Position numbers and translations under genes: made by a program. From assembly GCA_052108535.1 (NCBI GenBank), contig JBQDZM010000004.1:62001-126000 (forward strand): a DNA stretch of 64,000 bases, in the 5' to 3' direction. The notes beneath the pieces were generated by a model. That model did not search any database and had not been told where the DNA came from. It worked only from the letters and a program-made list of their open reading frames with translations. This document shows positions 41,571 through 51,195 of the stretch, piece by piece (within the stretch, counting starts at the first letter, position 1; the number at the start of each line of letters is the position of its first letter). The DNA comes from Galactobacter sp052108535. GTDB taxonomy: Bacteria > Actinomycetota > Actinomycetes > Actinomycetales > Micrococcaceae.

Positions 41571-42127
41571 CAGACCTCCAGCAGCTCAGCTTCCTTGCGC
41601 TTGAGCAGATCGTCGATGGCCTCGACGTACTTCTTGGTCAACGCGTCGAGTTCCTTCTCACCGCGGTTGCCGTCGTCCTCGCCGACCTCGCCGTCCTTGA
41701 CGGCCTTGTCGATCAGGTCCTTGGCCTTACGGCGGTGGCCACGCAGAGCCACCTTGTGGTCCTCAGCCTTGCCCTTGACGATCTTGACGAACTCCTTACG
41801 GCGCTCCTCGGTCAGCTCGGGAAGGGTCACGCGGATCTGCTTGCCGTCGTTGGAGGGGTTGGCGCCAACCTCGGAATCGGACAGGGCCTTCTCGATCTCA
41901 CGCAGGGCGGAGACGTCGAAGGGGGAGATCAGGATGGTGCGGGCGTCCGGGGTGGCGAACTGAGCCAGCTGCTGCAGCGGGGTCGGGGAACCGTAGTAGT
42001 CCACGAGCACCTTGGAGTACAGGCTGGGGTTGGCACGTCCGGTGCGGATGGTGGAGAAGTCCTCCTTGGCCGCCTCGATGGTGCGCTCCATCTTGTCCTT
42101 GGCCTCTGACAGGGTCTCGTCGATCAC
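41570..42127 (-). CDS. frr: Ribosome recycling factor
   Basis: A 185-residue factor that, with EF-G, splits post-termination ribosomes. The family motif RTGRANPSLYSKVLVDYYG (about 30-48) is present and the length is exactly canonical. The start is GTG (VIDETLSEAKDKM) at 42127 with AAGGAG upstream; a longer frame beginning upstream lacks support. It overlaps cdsA by one base. Confidence 0.96.
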   Translation of the reverse strand: MIDETLSEAKDKMERTIEAAKEDFSTIRTGRANPSLYSKVLVDYYGSPTPLQQLAQFATPDARTILISPFDVSALREIEKALSDSEVGANPSNDGKQIRVTLPELTEERRKEFVKIVKGKAEDHKVALRGHRRKAKDLIDKAVKDGEVGEDDGNRGEKELDALTKKYVEAIDDLLKRKEAELLEV

Positions 42128-42247
42128 TTCGTCACTCCTTGGAAGTGTGGGCGTCCGGGCAGCCCTGGGGCCCACCCTCTTGTGGTCTTGTCTGCGCCGC
42201 GGCTCTCCGGGCACAGCATCGCGTCCATCCTACTAGGCGGACACGCG

Positions 42248-42282
42248 CGGCGGCCCCGGCACCTGCTGTGCCGAGGCCGCCG
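42248..42282 (-). terminator. Hairpin between pyrH and frr
   Basis: CGGCGGCC(C)CGGCAC pairs with GTGCCG(A)GGCCGCCG around a 5-base loop, just after the pyrH stop. There is no U-tract; it may be an attenuator or processing site. Confidence 0.5.
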
Positions 42283-42288
42283 GGTCCG

Positions 42289-43011
42289 TCACACGGTGAC
42301 GAGCGTTCCGAGGGTCTCCCCCAACAGCGCACGGGTGACGTTGCCGTCTCCCTCCATACCGAACACACGCATGGTCAAGGCGTTGTCCTTGCACATGGTC
42401 ATGGCGGTCTGGTCCATCACCCGGATGTTGCGCTGCAGTGCATCGTCATAGGTCAGGTGGTCGATCTTCTCGGCGGAAGGATCCTTGTTCGGATCGGCCG
42501 TGTAGACACCATCGACACCGGACTTCGCCATCAGCACCTCATCCACGTGGACCTCGAGGCCACGCTGAGCCGCCACGGTGTCCGTGGAGAAGTACGGCAG
42601 GCCCGCGCCCGCGCCAAAGATGACCACACGATCCTTCTCCAGGTGGCGGATGGCCCGACGGGGAATGTACTCCTCCGCGACCTGAGACATAGAGATCGCA
42701 GACTGCACACGCGTTTCCACACCGGCCTGCTCCAGGAAATCCTGCAGGGCTAGGCAGTTCATCACGGTGCCGAGCATGCCCATGTAGTCAGCACGCGAGC
42801 GGTCCATCCCGGATTCGGCCAGTTCTGCACCGCGGAAGAAGTTACCCCCGCCCACCACAATGGCGGTCTCGACGGTGCCGACGGTGGAGGCGATCTGTTC
42901 CGCGATGCCACGTACTGTGGCCGGATCCACGCCGAGCTTGCCGCCACCGAAGACCTCACCAGAGAGTTTCAGGAGGACTCGGCGGCGGTGAGGTGCTGGC
43001 TGAACGGACAT
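42289..43011 (-). CDS. pyrH: UMP kinase
   Basis: A 240-residue amino-acid-kinase-fold enzyme that converts UMP to UDP. VLLKLSGEVFGG begins the N-terminal ATP site; GGGNFFRGAEL and DHLTYDDALQ with the late VMDQTAMTMC segment are typical. The ATG at 43011 gives the normal length; an extended frame to 43293 runs through a tandem-repeat leader and is rejected. It is preceded by a 369-bp gap from tsf that contains repeats. Confidence 0.96.
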   Translation of the reverse strand: MSVQPAPHRRRVLLKLSGEVFGGGKLGVDPATVRGIAEQIASTVGTVETAIVVGGGNFFRGAELAESGMDRSRADYMGMLGTVMNCLALQDFLEQAGVETRVQSAISMSQVAEEYIPRRAIRHLEKDRVVIFGAGAGLPYFSTDTVAAQRGLEVHVDEVLMAKSGVDGVYTADPNKDPSAEKIDHLTYDDALQRNIRVMDQTAMTMCKDNALTMRVFGMEGDGNVTRALLGETLGTLVTV

Positions 43012-43380
43012 GCGTGTTCCCCTTACAAGTTGTTTCTGCGTGATGTGTGGCGGCGAAGCCATCTCAAAGTATTTTCCCACGACTTCCGCCCCGCCGCCGC
43101 CAGCCTGCGTATATGGAGGGCGCATTGTGCACTTTCCCCGGAACTCCCTTGGCGTTGGAGCCGGGTTTTCCCGACTCGGCCCACAGAGCCGGGTTTTCCC
43201 GACTCGGCTCCCCACAGAGCCGGGTTCTCTCCACAGAGCCGTGGCTTCCCCAGCTCCATGGTGAATCACCGGCTCTGCGATCGGCGCCCCCAACCTACGC
43301 CAGGCACAGCGAAGGGGCCGCCGCCCGATCCCGTCCTTCAGGACGAGATCGGCCGACGGCCCCTAACCTAGAGCTAAGAC
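43012..43380 (-). repeat. Leader region of pyrH with tandem hairpin repeats
   Basis: The 369-bp gap between tsf and pyrH has no gene. At 43158-43250, four imperfect copies begin GAGCCG (43158, 43186, 43217 and 43236). The first two read GAGCCGGGTTTTCCCGACTCGG, each self-complementary (GAGCCGGG with CCCGACTC, one mismatch). The two full copies are 28 bp apart; the last two are truncated. The tsf terminator hairpin (43313-43364) occupies the tsf-proximal end. Confidence 0.6.
43313..43364 (-). terminator. Hairpin terminator after tsf
   Basis: AGGGGCCG and CGGCCCCT close a long stem with internal mismatches and the inner pair CGTCC/GGACG. It lies 16 bases past the tsf stop. Confidence 0.6.
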
Positions 43381-44220
43381 TCAGGCACCAACGCGGAAGC
43401 GGGAGAAGGAAACCACGGCTGCGCCGGCCTCCTTGAGCACCTGCTCCACGGACTTCTTGGAGTCCTTGGCGAAGGCCTGGTCCACCAGGACGACCTCCTT
43501 GTAGAAACCGGTCAGGCGGCCTTCCACGATCTTGTCGAGGATCTTTTCCGGCTTGCCCTCTGCGCGGGCGGTGTCCTCAGCGATACGGCGCTCGTCTGCA
43601 ATCTTGTCAGCGGGGACCTCCTCGCGGGTGGCGTAGGAGGGGGACAGAGCAGCGATGTGCACGGCAACATCGTGAGCGGCCTCGGCAACAGCCTCACCCT
43701 CACCGGAGACGGCCAGGAGCACGCCGACCTGAGCCGGGAGATCCTTGGAGGTCTTGTGCAGGTATGCGGAGACGGTGTCGCCCTCAACCTTGGTCACGCG
43801 GCGCAGCTGCAGCTTCTCGCCCAGGATGGCACCGAGCTCGTCGATGACGTCCTTGACGGTCTTGCCCTCGGCCGGAGCGGCCAGAGCGGCGTCGACATCG
43901 GCAGCGCCGACCTCGACGGTAGCGGCCAACGCGGTGTTGGCAACGGCCACGAACTTCTCGTTCTTGGCCACGAAGTCGGTCTCGCAGTTGAGCTCGATCA
44001 TGTAGCCGGTCTTGCCGTCAACGACGGTGGCGGCAACGAGGCCCTCAGCGGTTGCGCGGGACTCGCGCTTGGTGGCGCCCTTGAGGCCCTTCACGCGGAT
44101 GATCTCGATGGCCTTCTCGGCGTCACCGTTGGCCTCGTCGAGGGCCTTCTTGACGTCCAGCATGCCAGCGCCGGTGCGCTCACGCAGTGCCTTGATGTCA
44201 GCGGCGGTGTAGTTCGCCAT
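43381..44220 (-). CDS. tsf: Elongation factor Ts
   Basis: A 279-residue nucleotide-exchange factor for EF-Tu. The UBA-like N-terminal domain has LRERTGAGMLDVKKALDEA, and the core has NCETDFVAKNEKF, the family signature that contacts the EF-Tu G domain. The length is typical of Actinobacteria. An AGGGGAG site precedes the ATG. It lies downstream of rpsB with a hairpin between them. Confidence 0.97.
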   Translation of the reverse strand: MANYTAADIKALRERTGAGMLDVKKALDEANGDAEKAIEIIRVKGLKGATKRESRATAEGLVAATVVDGKTGYMIELNCETDFVAKNEKFVAVANTALAATVEVGAADVDAALAAPAEGKTVKDVIDELGAILGEKLQLRRVTKVEGDTVSAYLHKTSKDLPAQVGVLLAVSGEGEAVAEAAHDVAVHIAALSPSYATREEVPADKIADERRIAEDTARAEGKPEKILDKIVEGRLTGFYKEVVLVDQAFAKDSKKSVEQVLKEAGAAVVSFSRFRVGA

Positions 44221-44310
44221 GTGTCTCTCCCCTTGATTCTCGGGTGTGGTCTTCCTCAGCGTCCACGCGGTTCAGGACGGGGAAGGTGTGCTTGATACGT
44301 CGTTTGAAGA

Positions 44311-44354
44311 AAGGCGGTGAGCCCACGAGTCGAAAAACGTGTGCTCACCGCCTT
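44311..44354 (-). terminator. Hairpin in the rpsB-tsf gap
   Basis: AAGGCGGTGAGC (44311-44322) and GCTCACCGCCTT (44343-44354) form a perfect 12-bp stem in the 207-bp gap between rpsB and tsf. It may lower tsf transcription relative to rpsB. Confidence 0.6.
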
Positions 44355-44427
44355 GTCCACTTAAGTCCCTCCGGCTCACCACAAGCGGCGAACTGGAGGT
44401 CCTTAAGAAGGTAAGTCGGGGTGAGAC

Positions 44428-45261
44428 TTACTTGGCGTCCTCGGCGGGGGCCTCAGCAGCGGCCGGAGCCTCTGCGGGGGTCTCCTCTGCCTTGGCCTCC
44501 TGGCCTGCCAGAAGCTCGCGCTCCCACTCGGCCATGGGCTCAGCAGCAGCCTCGCCGTCCTTGCCGCCACCGTTGCGAGCCATCAGGCCCTCGGCCACGG
44601 CGTCAGCCACAACGCGGGTCAGCAGGTTGACGGAGCGGATCGCGTCATCGTTACCCGGGATCGGGTAGGTGACCTCGTCGGGGTCGCAGTTGGTGTCGAG
44701 GATGGCGACAACCGGGATACCCAGCTTCTGCGCCTCGTCGACGGCCAGGTGCTCCTTCTTGGTGTCCACGATCCACACCATGGAGGGGGTGCGGTTCATG
44801 TTGCGGATACCACCGAGGTTGGACTGCAGCTTGGTCAGCTCGCGCTTGAGCAGCAGCAGTTCCTTCTTGGTGTGCCCGGAACCGGCCACATCGTCGAAGT
44901 TGATCTCCTCGAGCTCCTTCATGCGCTGGACACGCTTGGAGACGGTGGAGAAGTTGGTCAGCATGCCGCCCAGCCAACGGTGGTTGACGTAAGGCATGTT
45001 GACGCGGGAGGCCTGCTCAGCAATTGCTTCCTGGGCCTGCTTCTTGGTGCCGACGAACAGAATGGTGCCGCCGTGGGCCACAGACTGCTTGACGAAATCG
45101 AAGGCGCGGTCGATGAAGGTCAGCGACTGCTGCAGATCGATGATGTAAATACCGGAGCGCTCCGTGAGGATGAAGCGCTTCATCTTCGGGTTCCAGCGAC
45201 GGGTCTGGTGGCCGAAGTGGACGCCGCTGTCGAGCAGCTGGCGCATGGTGACGACGGGCAT
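44428..45261 (-). CDS. rpsB: 30S ribosomal protein S2
   Basis: A 277-residue small-subunit protein. MRQLLDSGVHFGHQTRRWNP at the start and the internal DTNCDPDEVTYPIPGNDDA are diagnostic. The last 40 residues are an Ala/Glu-rich tail common in Actinobacteria. AAGGAA 6 bases upstream supports the ATG at 45261. It heads rpsB-tsf-pyrH-frr-cdsA. In related genomes an M23 peptidase gene lies next upstream; here a monooxygenase and a GH43 gene separate the two. Confidence 0.97.
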   Translation of the reverse strand: MPVVTMRQLLDSGVHFGHQTRRWNPKMKRFILTERSGIYIIDLQQSLTFIDRAFDFVKQSVAHGGTILFVGTKKQAQEAIAEQASRVNMPYVNHRWLGGMLTNFSTVSKRVQRMKELEEINFDDVAGSGHTKKELLLLKRELTKLQSNLGGIRNMNRTPSMVWIVDTKKEHLAVDEAQKLGIPVVAILDTNCDPDEVTYPIPGNDDAIRSVNLLTRVVADAVAEGLMARNGGGKDGEAAAEPMAEWERELLAGQEAKAEETPAEAPAAAEAPAEDAK

Positions 45262-45780
45262 GTCGTTCCTTACCGAACGGGGCACGCGCAGCGCGCTTCC
45301 GTCCTTATCGTTTCTGACGGTTTACTGATCTTGGCCCGGTTGGGCCGCGATCCCTGGCATCGACCGGATCCGCAGCCAAAGACTGCTTCACCCATCACGT
45401 CGTTTCCCCCGTGGTCGAGGGACCGTCGACGTGTGGTGGCCCGCCTGCGATCCGGGTGAAACCTGGATCCGAGTGGGCCGCGGTTGACGCGCGAAGTCGG
45501 CGCTATAGCTCCCATCGTTTCGCTTCCGCCGGGGCGAAAAGCACACGATGACGCTTGAACGTCGCTCTTTTCAGTATAGACGACGCCCACCGGCATGCGG
45601 TGGGCGGATCCCCTCGAGAACTCGCCGTACCCAGTGCACTTGGTCACATCCGCGCCCGGTCGCTGCTTCGATGTCCCGAGTCCGTAGAGTCACAACGGTG
45701 GGATCCCCCGCCAAGCCGAGCGACGGACCGCGCAGATTTCGGCTTGCCCCAACTTGAACACGAGGACTCGAAGGACGTCG
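45262..45780. other. Divergent intergenic region between rpsB and the LLM monooxygenase gene
   Basis: About 520 bp without a gene. On the minus strand TATACT (45575-45580) is a fair -10 hexamer for rpsB, followed by a leader of about 310 bases. I see no good -35 and no conserved leader motif that I can name. Most of the remaining sequence is high-GC without recognisable sites. Confidence 0.35.
45584..45606. promoter_or_regulatory. Palindrome next to the candidate rpsB -10 box
   Basis: CGCCCACCG and CGGTGGGCG are perfect 9-bp arms around GCATG, directly upstream (on the minus strand) of TATACT at 45575. The place would cover the -35 region, which suits an operator; it could equally be a hairpin. 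Confidence 0.35.
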
Positions 45781-47154
45781 ATGCTGGACAACAAACCCTC
45801 ACGCCGGATCCGTTTCAATGCCTTTGCCATCAACGGCGTAGGCCATCAGATTCCGGGGCTGTGGCGGCATCCGCAGGATCATTCCAGGGACTACACCTCA
45901 CTGAAGCACTGGACCGAGCTTGCCGTCCTCCTGGAGGCAGCCTTCTTCGACGGGATCTTCCTGGCCGACGCACTGGGTCCCTACGACGTCTATGGCGGCA
46001 ATGCCGACGCCGCCCTGCGCGCGGCAGCCAAGATTCCCATGAACGACCCACTCCCCCTCGTTGGAGCCATGGCCGGCGTGACGGAACACCTTGGATTCGG
46101 AATCACCGCATCCACCGCCGCAGAGCATCCTTATACGTTCGCCCGGAGAATGTCGACGTTGGATCACCTGACTCAAGGCCGGGTGGGCTGGAACGTCGTC
46201 ACCGGGTATTTGAAGAGCGCCGCAGAGAACATGGGCGAGTCGGATCAGCTCTCCCACGATGCGCGGTACGACCGCGCCGATGAGTACATGGAGGTGCTCT
46301 ACAAGCTCTGGGAAGGCTCCTGGGAGGACGACGCCGTGGTCCTCGATGCGGAACACGATACGTTCGCAGACCCCAGCAAGGTGCACCCCATCGATCACCA
46401 TGGTCGATACTTCACGGTGCCCGGCATCCACCTGAGCGAGCCCTCACCTCAGCGGACTCCCGTCATCTATCAGGCCGGAGCCTCACCCCGAGGCATCGAC
46501 TTCGCAGCCAGCCATGCCGAGGCCATCTTCGTGGCGGCTCCCACGCTGCCCCAAGTCACGCAGCAGGTCACCCAGATCCGCGCCGGCCTGGAGGCTCGCG
46601 GGCGAGGCGCCTCGGCTGCGCGTATCTATGCCTTGGTCACGATCGTGGTCGATCAAAGCGACGAGCTGGCGCAGGCCAAGTACCACGACGTCTTCGCGTA
46701 CGCATCCGAGACGGGCAACCTAGTCCTGAACTCGGGCTGGTCCGGTATCGACTTGTCTCAGGAGCATCTCGACGCTCCGCTGGATCCGGTCGCGACTGAT
46801 GCCATCCAGACCACGGTCGCCAGCCTCTCCGGAGCCTCGGACGGACAGCGGCGGTGGAACATGCGAGACAGCGCGCGCATGAATGCGACGGGCGGGCCAG
46901 TGCTGGTCGGTTCCGGTGAGACGGTGGCTGACGCTTTGGAAGCAATCATGGATCAGACCGGCGTGGACGGATTCAATGTGGCCTATGCACTCAACCCGGG
47001 CACCTGGGAGGACATGGCTTCCTTCCTGATCCCGGTGCTGCAGGAGCGCGGCTGCTACCCCACGCAGCCAGAACCTGGCACGCTCCGCGACAGGATGTTC
47101 GGCTTGGGTGACCGTCTCCCGTCCTCACACCCGGGTGCCACCCACCGCAGGTAG
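45781..47154 (+). CDS. LLM-class flavin-dependent monooxygenase (NtaA/SnaA/DszA group)
   Basis: A 457-residue TIM-barrel, bacterial-luciferase-like monooxygenase. The segments FFDGIFLADALGPYDVYGG, TQGRVGWNVVTGYLKSAAENMG and DRADEYMEVLYKLWEGSW are characteristic of the FMN-dependent NtaA/SnaA/DszA branch, which oxidises chelators, sulfones or similar compounds using FMNH2 from a partner reductase. No reductase gene is adjacent and the substrate is unknown. AAGGA 6 bases before the ATG at 45781 favours this start over an earlier TTG. It sits between rpsB and the arabinan region and has no clear tie to either. Confidence 0.88.
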   Translation: MLDNKPSRRIRFNAFAINGVGHQIPGLWRHPQDHSRDYTSLKHWTELAVLLEAAFFDGIFLADALGPYDVYGGNADAALRAAAKIPMNDPLPLVGAMAGVTEHLGFGITASTAAEHPYTFARRMSTLDHLTQGRVGWNVVTGYLKSAAENMGESDQLSHDARYDRADEYMEVLYKLWEGSWEDDAVVLDAEHDTFADPSKVHPIDHHGRYFTVPGIHLSEPSPQRTPVIYQAGASPRGIDFAASHAEAIFVAAPTLPQVTQQVTQIRAGLEARGRGASAARIYALVTIVVDQSDELAQAKYHDVFAYASETGNLVLNSGWSGIDLSQEHLDAPLDPVATDAIQTTVASLSGASDGQRRWNMRDSARMNATGGPVLVGSGETVADALEAIMDQTGVDGFNVAYALNPGTWEDMASFLIPVLQERGCYPTQPEPGTLRDRMFGLGDRLPSSHPGATHRR

Positions 47155-47232
47155 ACACACCCACTCGAAACTCGTTCGTCACCGGCCTGGCCAAACGAGA
47201 CCCCGTGCCGCTATTGTGATTTGGGCAACTCT

Positions 47233-47244
47233 GTGACCGGTAAC
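47233..47244. promoter_or_regulatory. LacI-type operator-like palindrome upstream of the first GH43 gene
   Basis: GTGACCGGTAAC differs by one base from the perfect palindrome GTTACCGGTAAC found upstream of the second GH43 gene. It ends 63 bases before the start codon. The central CG and length fit LacI-family sites. Confidence 0.55.
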
Positions 47245-47307
47245 ATCATTCCGTTATCACCAGAATCCCAGCTCAACCGCTCAAAGCCGATCAACCCTAG
47301 GACGACG

Positions 47308-50300
47308 ATGTCTTCAGTCAGCTTCCCTGCCGACAGCCCGCCTCCCCGCCGCAGACGCAGCCGACTCGCGATGCTCCCTCCGCTCGCCGCCACGACCGCG
47401 CTTTTGGTGTGCGGACTCACCCCCGCGGCCCAGGCCGCGCCGAGCGTGCCGACCGCGCCGAGCGCGGGAGCCGACCACACGCCGTCGGGCATAGCACCCG
47501 CCGCCAAGGCGGACCTTCCCGAGGCCTTGGCCGAGTACCTCTTCGCCGACGGCGCTGGCACCGAGGTGCCCAACACGGCCGACGCCCCGGACGGCCTCGG
47601 CGCCGCCGAGGTCAAGAACGCCACGGCACAGACGTGGACCGACACGTCACTGAAACTCACTGGCGGCGACAAAGCCGGCCGCGGCACCTGGGTGCACCTG
47701 CCCGACGACCTGCTCAAGGACCGCTCCTCCGTCTCGGTCACCACGGAGGTCAAGATCGACGCAGCGATGCGCAACGACTTCAACTTCCTCTGGACCGTGG
47801 GCGGGGAGAACACCGACCAGTACTTCTTCGCCACGGCCAAGGACGCCCCACGGACAGCCATCACCGTTGGCTCCAATCCGGGCGAAAAGTCCGCGACCTC
47901 CTCCTCCAACTTGGATGCCGGACACTGGACCTCACTGACCAGCGTGCTGGATGCCGATGCCGAAACCCTCACGTTCTACGTGGACGGGAAGCCGACTGGT
48001 TCGGTCAAAACCGACCTGACCCCGGCAGACATCACGGACCAGTCCATGAACACCATCGGCCGCTCCCCCTGGCCCGATCCGCTGTTCAAGGGGGAAGTGT
48101 CCGCCTTCCGCGTCTACGACGGTGCCCTGAACCAGGAACAGGTTCAGCAGGAGAATCTCGCCGACGCTGAGATCAACTCGGCCGCTCTGGAGCAGGAAGC
48201 CCAGGAGCTACTGGACGGCTTCTCGCTGCCGTCCGGCGACGTGACCAGCGATCACGTTTCGCTATCCACCCTTGGCGGCAAGGTCACCTGGACCAGTTCG
48301 GCACCCGAGGTCATCGCCACCAACGGTTCCGTGACGCTGCCGGAGGCCGGTGAGGACCCCGTCGACGTCACGCTCACCGCGAAGACCTCGGTGCGCGGCA
48401 TTTCCACCGAGCGCACCACGTCCGTGCGGGTGTTGCCCAGCGACGCCGACGACGACGCGCGGCTGTCAGCGGCCGCGGGCACCTACGTCCTGCCGACCAC
48501 CGTCATCTCCGGCGACACCCTGCCAACGGCAGCTGACGGACTCACCGTCACGTCCCTGACGGCCGAGGGCGCCGACGTGAAGGACGGTGCGCTCGTAGCG
48601 TCCGGTGACCAGCCGGTGACCGCCACCGTGACCGCGACCTTGGCCCGCGCCGCCGCCCCAAGCGTCACCACGTCCAAGCAGTTCTCCGTGAACGTCCTCC
48701 CCGCAGGATCCGACCGGCTGGCCGCCTACCACCGCACGCCCACCAACGAGTTCGAGGCCAACAACGCCGACATCGCGTTGAGCATGCACCTGGCCCTTCA
48801 GCCCGACGGGGCCGGTGCCACCTGGAACCCGTTGAACGAGAACTACGGCATCTTCTTCCCGCAGCTCTCGGCACCCGCCCCGGACTCGGGCGTGGACCTC
48901 TCACTGATCCGCAGCCTCAAGAACCCCACCCTCTTCGAACTGGCCGATGGCGACTACGGCATCGTCGGAACCCGCCTGGCCCGCCAGGGCGGCTCCGACG
49001 GCACACAGCAGAACTCCGTCCTGCTCGCCACCAGCAAGGACCTGCTCAGCTATGACGAACTCGGACTGGTGAAACTGGACGAGTCCGACGGCGTCAACCG
49101 CCCCACCGCCATCTACGACACAGCGGCCAAGACCTACCGCATCTCCTGGACCACAGATTCCGGCGCCGAGCGGCACCAGGACATCGAGGACCTGGAGGCC
49201 GCGGCGCAAGGCAATCACCGCGCGTCTAGTGCGTCCGCGGCCGGTCGCGCGACCGGCACCACGGAAGTAAATGACCTGGACATCGAGAACTTCGCAGCAG
49301 GCAACACCCTGCCCGTGAGCGCCGACGTGGCCAAGGGCCTCACCACCCGCCTTGGACGCATCACCAACACGGGCGTCCAGAACCTGGCCGACAAGCAGGT
49401 GAAGAAGGGCACCTCACTGACGGGCTCGGATCTGCCGCAACAGGCCACCCTGGACTACTCCGACGGCTCCACCCGTGACCTGCCCGTGCAGGAATGGGAC
49501 CTCTCCGCCGTGGACACCGACAAGGCCGGCACGTACACGGCCACCGGCACCATCAAACAGACCGCCTATCCCAAGCCCTTCGCGGTGGAACGCGCCGACC
49601 CCTCGGCCTACAAATTCGACCTCAACGGCAAGACTCAGTACCTCATGATCGCCACCAACGATCCCAACCTGGACAACGTGCCCCAAGGCGGCAACGCATT
49701 CATGCCGGTCCGCATGGCGGACACCCTGGCAGGCCTGGCCGACGACGCCAATCCCGAGGAGGTCCACCTCCTCAAGCGCGGCGACAAGGACGCTCAGGGC
49801 AACACCATGACCGGCTGCTTCTGGGCACCCGAGTTCCACGAGATCGACGGAAAACTCTCCATCCTCTTCATGCCCTGCTACGGCAACAACCCGGACATGA
49901 TGAGCGGTCGCGCCTCCATCATGCAGTTGGAACAGGACGACTCAGGGGCGCACCTGGACCCCACCAAACCAGAGAACTGGACCGCGCCGAAGACCATCAC
50001 CCGGGCTAACGGCTCAGAACTCAACGCCTTCTCCGGCATCAGCCTGGACATGACCTACTTCCAGGACAAGTCCGGCCAGGCCTACTACGCCTGGCAGCAG
50101 GTCTGCCACACGTTCATCGCCAAGGTCGATCCCTCCCACCCGGAGATCCTGACCAGCGACCCGGTGCGCATCATCGCCCCGGAATACGCCTGGGACAACA
50201 CCTGCGCAGAGGGCCCCAACGTCCTGGCACGTGACGGCAAACTCTTCATGATCTACTCCGGCGCACCCGTGGGCAACACCTACACCACCGGACTAGTCAC

Positions 50301-51092
50301 GGCCCCAGACTCCGGCGCAGACCTGACCGATCCCGCGAGCTGGACCAAGCTCAACTACCCCCTCCAGAAGTCCGGCAAGTTCGAGGGCGAATGGCAGCTC
50401 GGCACCGGCCACGGCATGTGGACCGAGGACGAGGACGGCGCCGTCATCTACGTCTACCACGCCCGCACCGACGACGGTGGTACCGGCCGCGACATGTTCG
50501 TCCGCCGTGTCCACTTCGCCGCAGACGGCATGCCCATCATGGACATGGAACCCGCAGAGGAACTCGCCTCCCCGAACGTCACCATGAAGATCGTGGTGGC
50601 CGACGACGAGGGCGCCGGTCCGNNNNNNNNNNNNNNNNNNNNNNNNNNNNNNNNNNNNNNNNNNNNNNNNNNNNNNNNNNNNNNNNNNNNNNNNNNNNNN
50701 NNNNNNNNNNNNNNNNNNNNNNCTCCCCGAACGTCACCATGAAGATCGTGGTGGCCGACGACGAGGGCGCCGGTCCGTGGTCCGACGGCGATAGTGCCGG
50801 TTCGGGGTCCGACGGCGACGATAGCGACGACCCGTCAGAGTCGGGCGATCCCTCTGCGTCCGCCGATGCGGACGCTGCCGCCGGCGGCACCGGCGCCGGG
50901 TCTGACGGCGACGGTTCCGGGTCTGACGGCGACGGTTCCGTCGCAGGTTCCGGTTCCGATGCCAACGTCGGGGGCAGCGAATCAGGGTTGGCAGCCACCG
51001 GTGTTCAAGCTGGCTTGTTCGTCCTGGCCGGGCTCGCAATGCTGCTGCTGGCCATCGGTTCCGTGATGGCACGTCGCCGCCGACACGGCTGA
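47308..51092 (+). CDS. Secreted, wall-anchored GH43 arabinan-degrading protein (interrupted by an assembly gap)
   Basis: Once the 100 N and one copy of the flanking 55-bp duplication are removed (155 bases), the two parts join in frame into one protein of about 1,238 residues. Order: signal peptide (cut likely after AQAA), LamG-like domain (about 85-265), bacterial Ig-like domain (about 290-380), a GH43-like propeller fragment (about 465-625), a Big_4 domain (about 665-750) and a GH43 catalytic domain (about 757-1080) with ADPS, FWAPEF and the catalytic acid in CAEGPN. An acidic Ser/Gly/Asp linker, LAATG, a membrane helix and RRRRHG end it. The role, arabinan or arabinoside hydrolysis at the cell surface, is inferred from family and from the ara genes nearby. 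The true gap content is unknown. Confidence 0.85.
50568..50777. other. Assembly gap of 100 N flanked by an exact 55-bp duplication
   Basis: N fills 50623-50722. The 55 bases before it (50568-50622) are repeated exactly after it (50723-50777). A 55-base overlap is typical of de Bruijn contig ends that were scaffolded without merging. The gap lies where the GH43 protein enters its repetitive acidic linker, so some linker repeats may be missing. Confidence 0.9.
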
Positions 51093-51127
51093 CACGGCGT
51101 GTCCTCCACAGAATCCCGATGATCGGG

Positions 51128-51195
51128 AAGGAGGCGCTGGACGGGTGCAAACACACACTGGTGTGATCCGCACATGATCCGTTCAGCGCCTCCTT
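51128..51195 (+). terminator. Inverted repeat after the first GH43 gene, overlapping the M23 start
   Basis: 17-base arms with one mismatch (51128-51144 and 51179-51195) enclose 34 bases. It follows the GH43 stop by 35 bases and is a likely terminator. The M23 gene's ATG at 51174 lies inside the loop. Confidence 0.6.

Noticed and set aside
45484..45510. TTGACG ... TATAGC as a plus-strand promoter for the monooxygenase gene
   Set aside because: The spacer is only 14 bases and the site is almost 300 bases from the start codon.
50623..50722. Frameshift or pseudogene at the first GH43 gene
   Set aside because: The frame change is created by the inserted N and the duplicated 55 bases; removing them restores one continuous frame.
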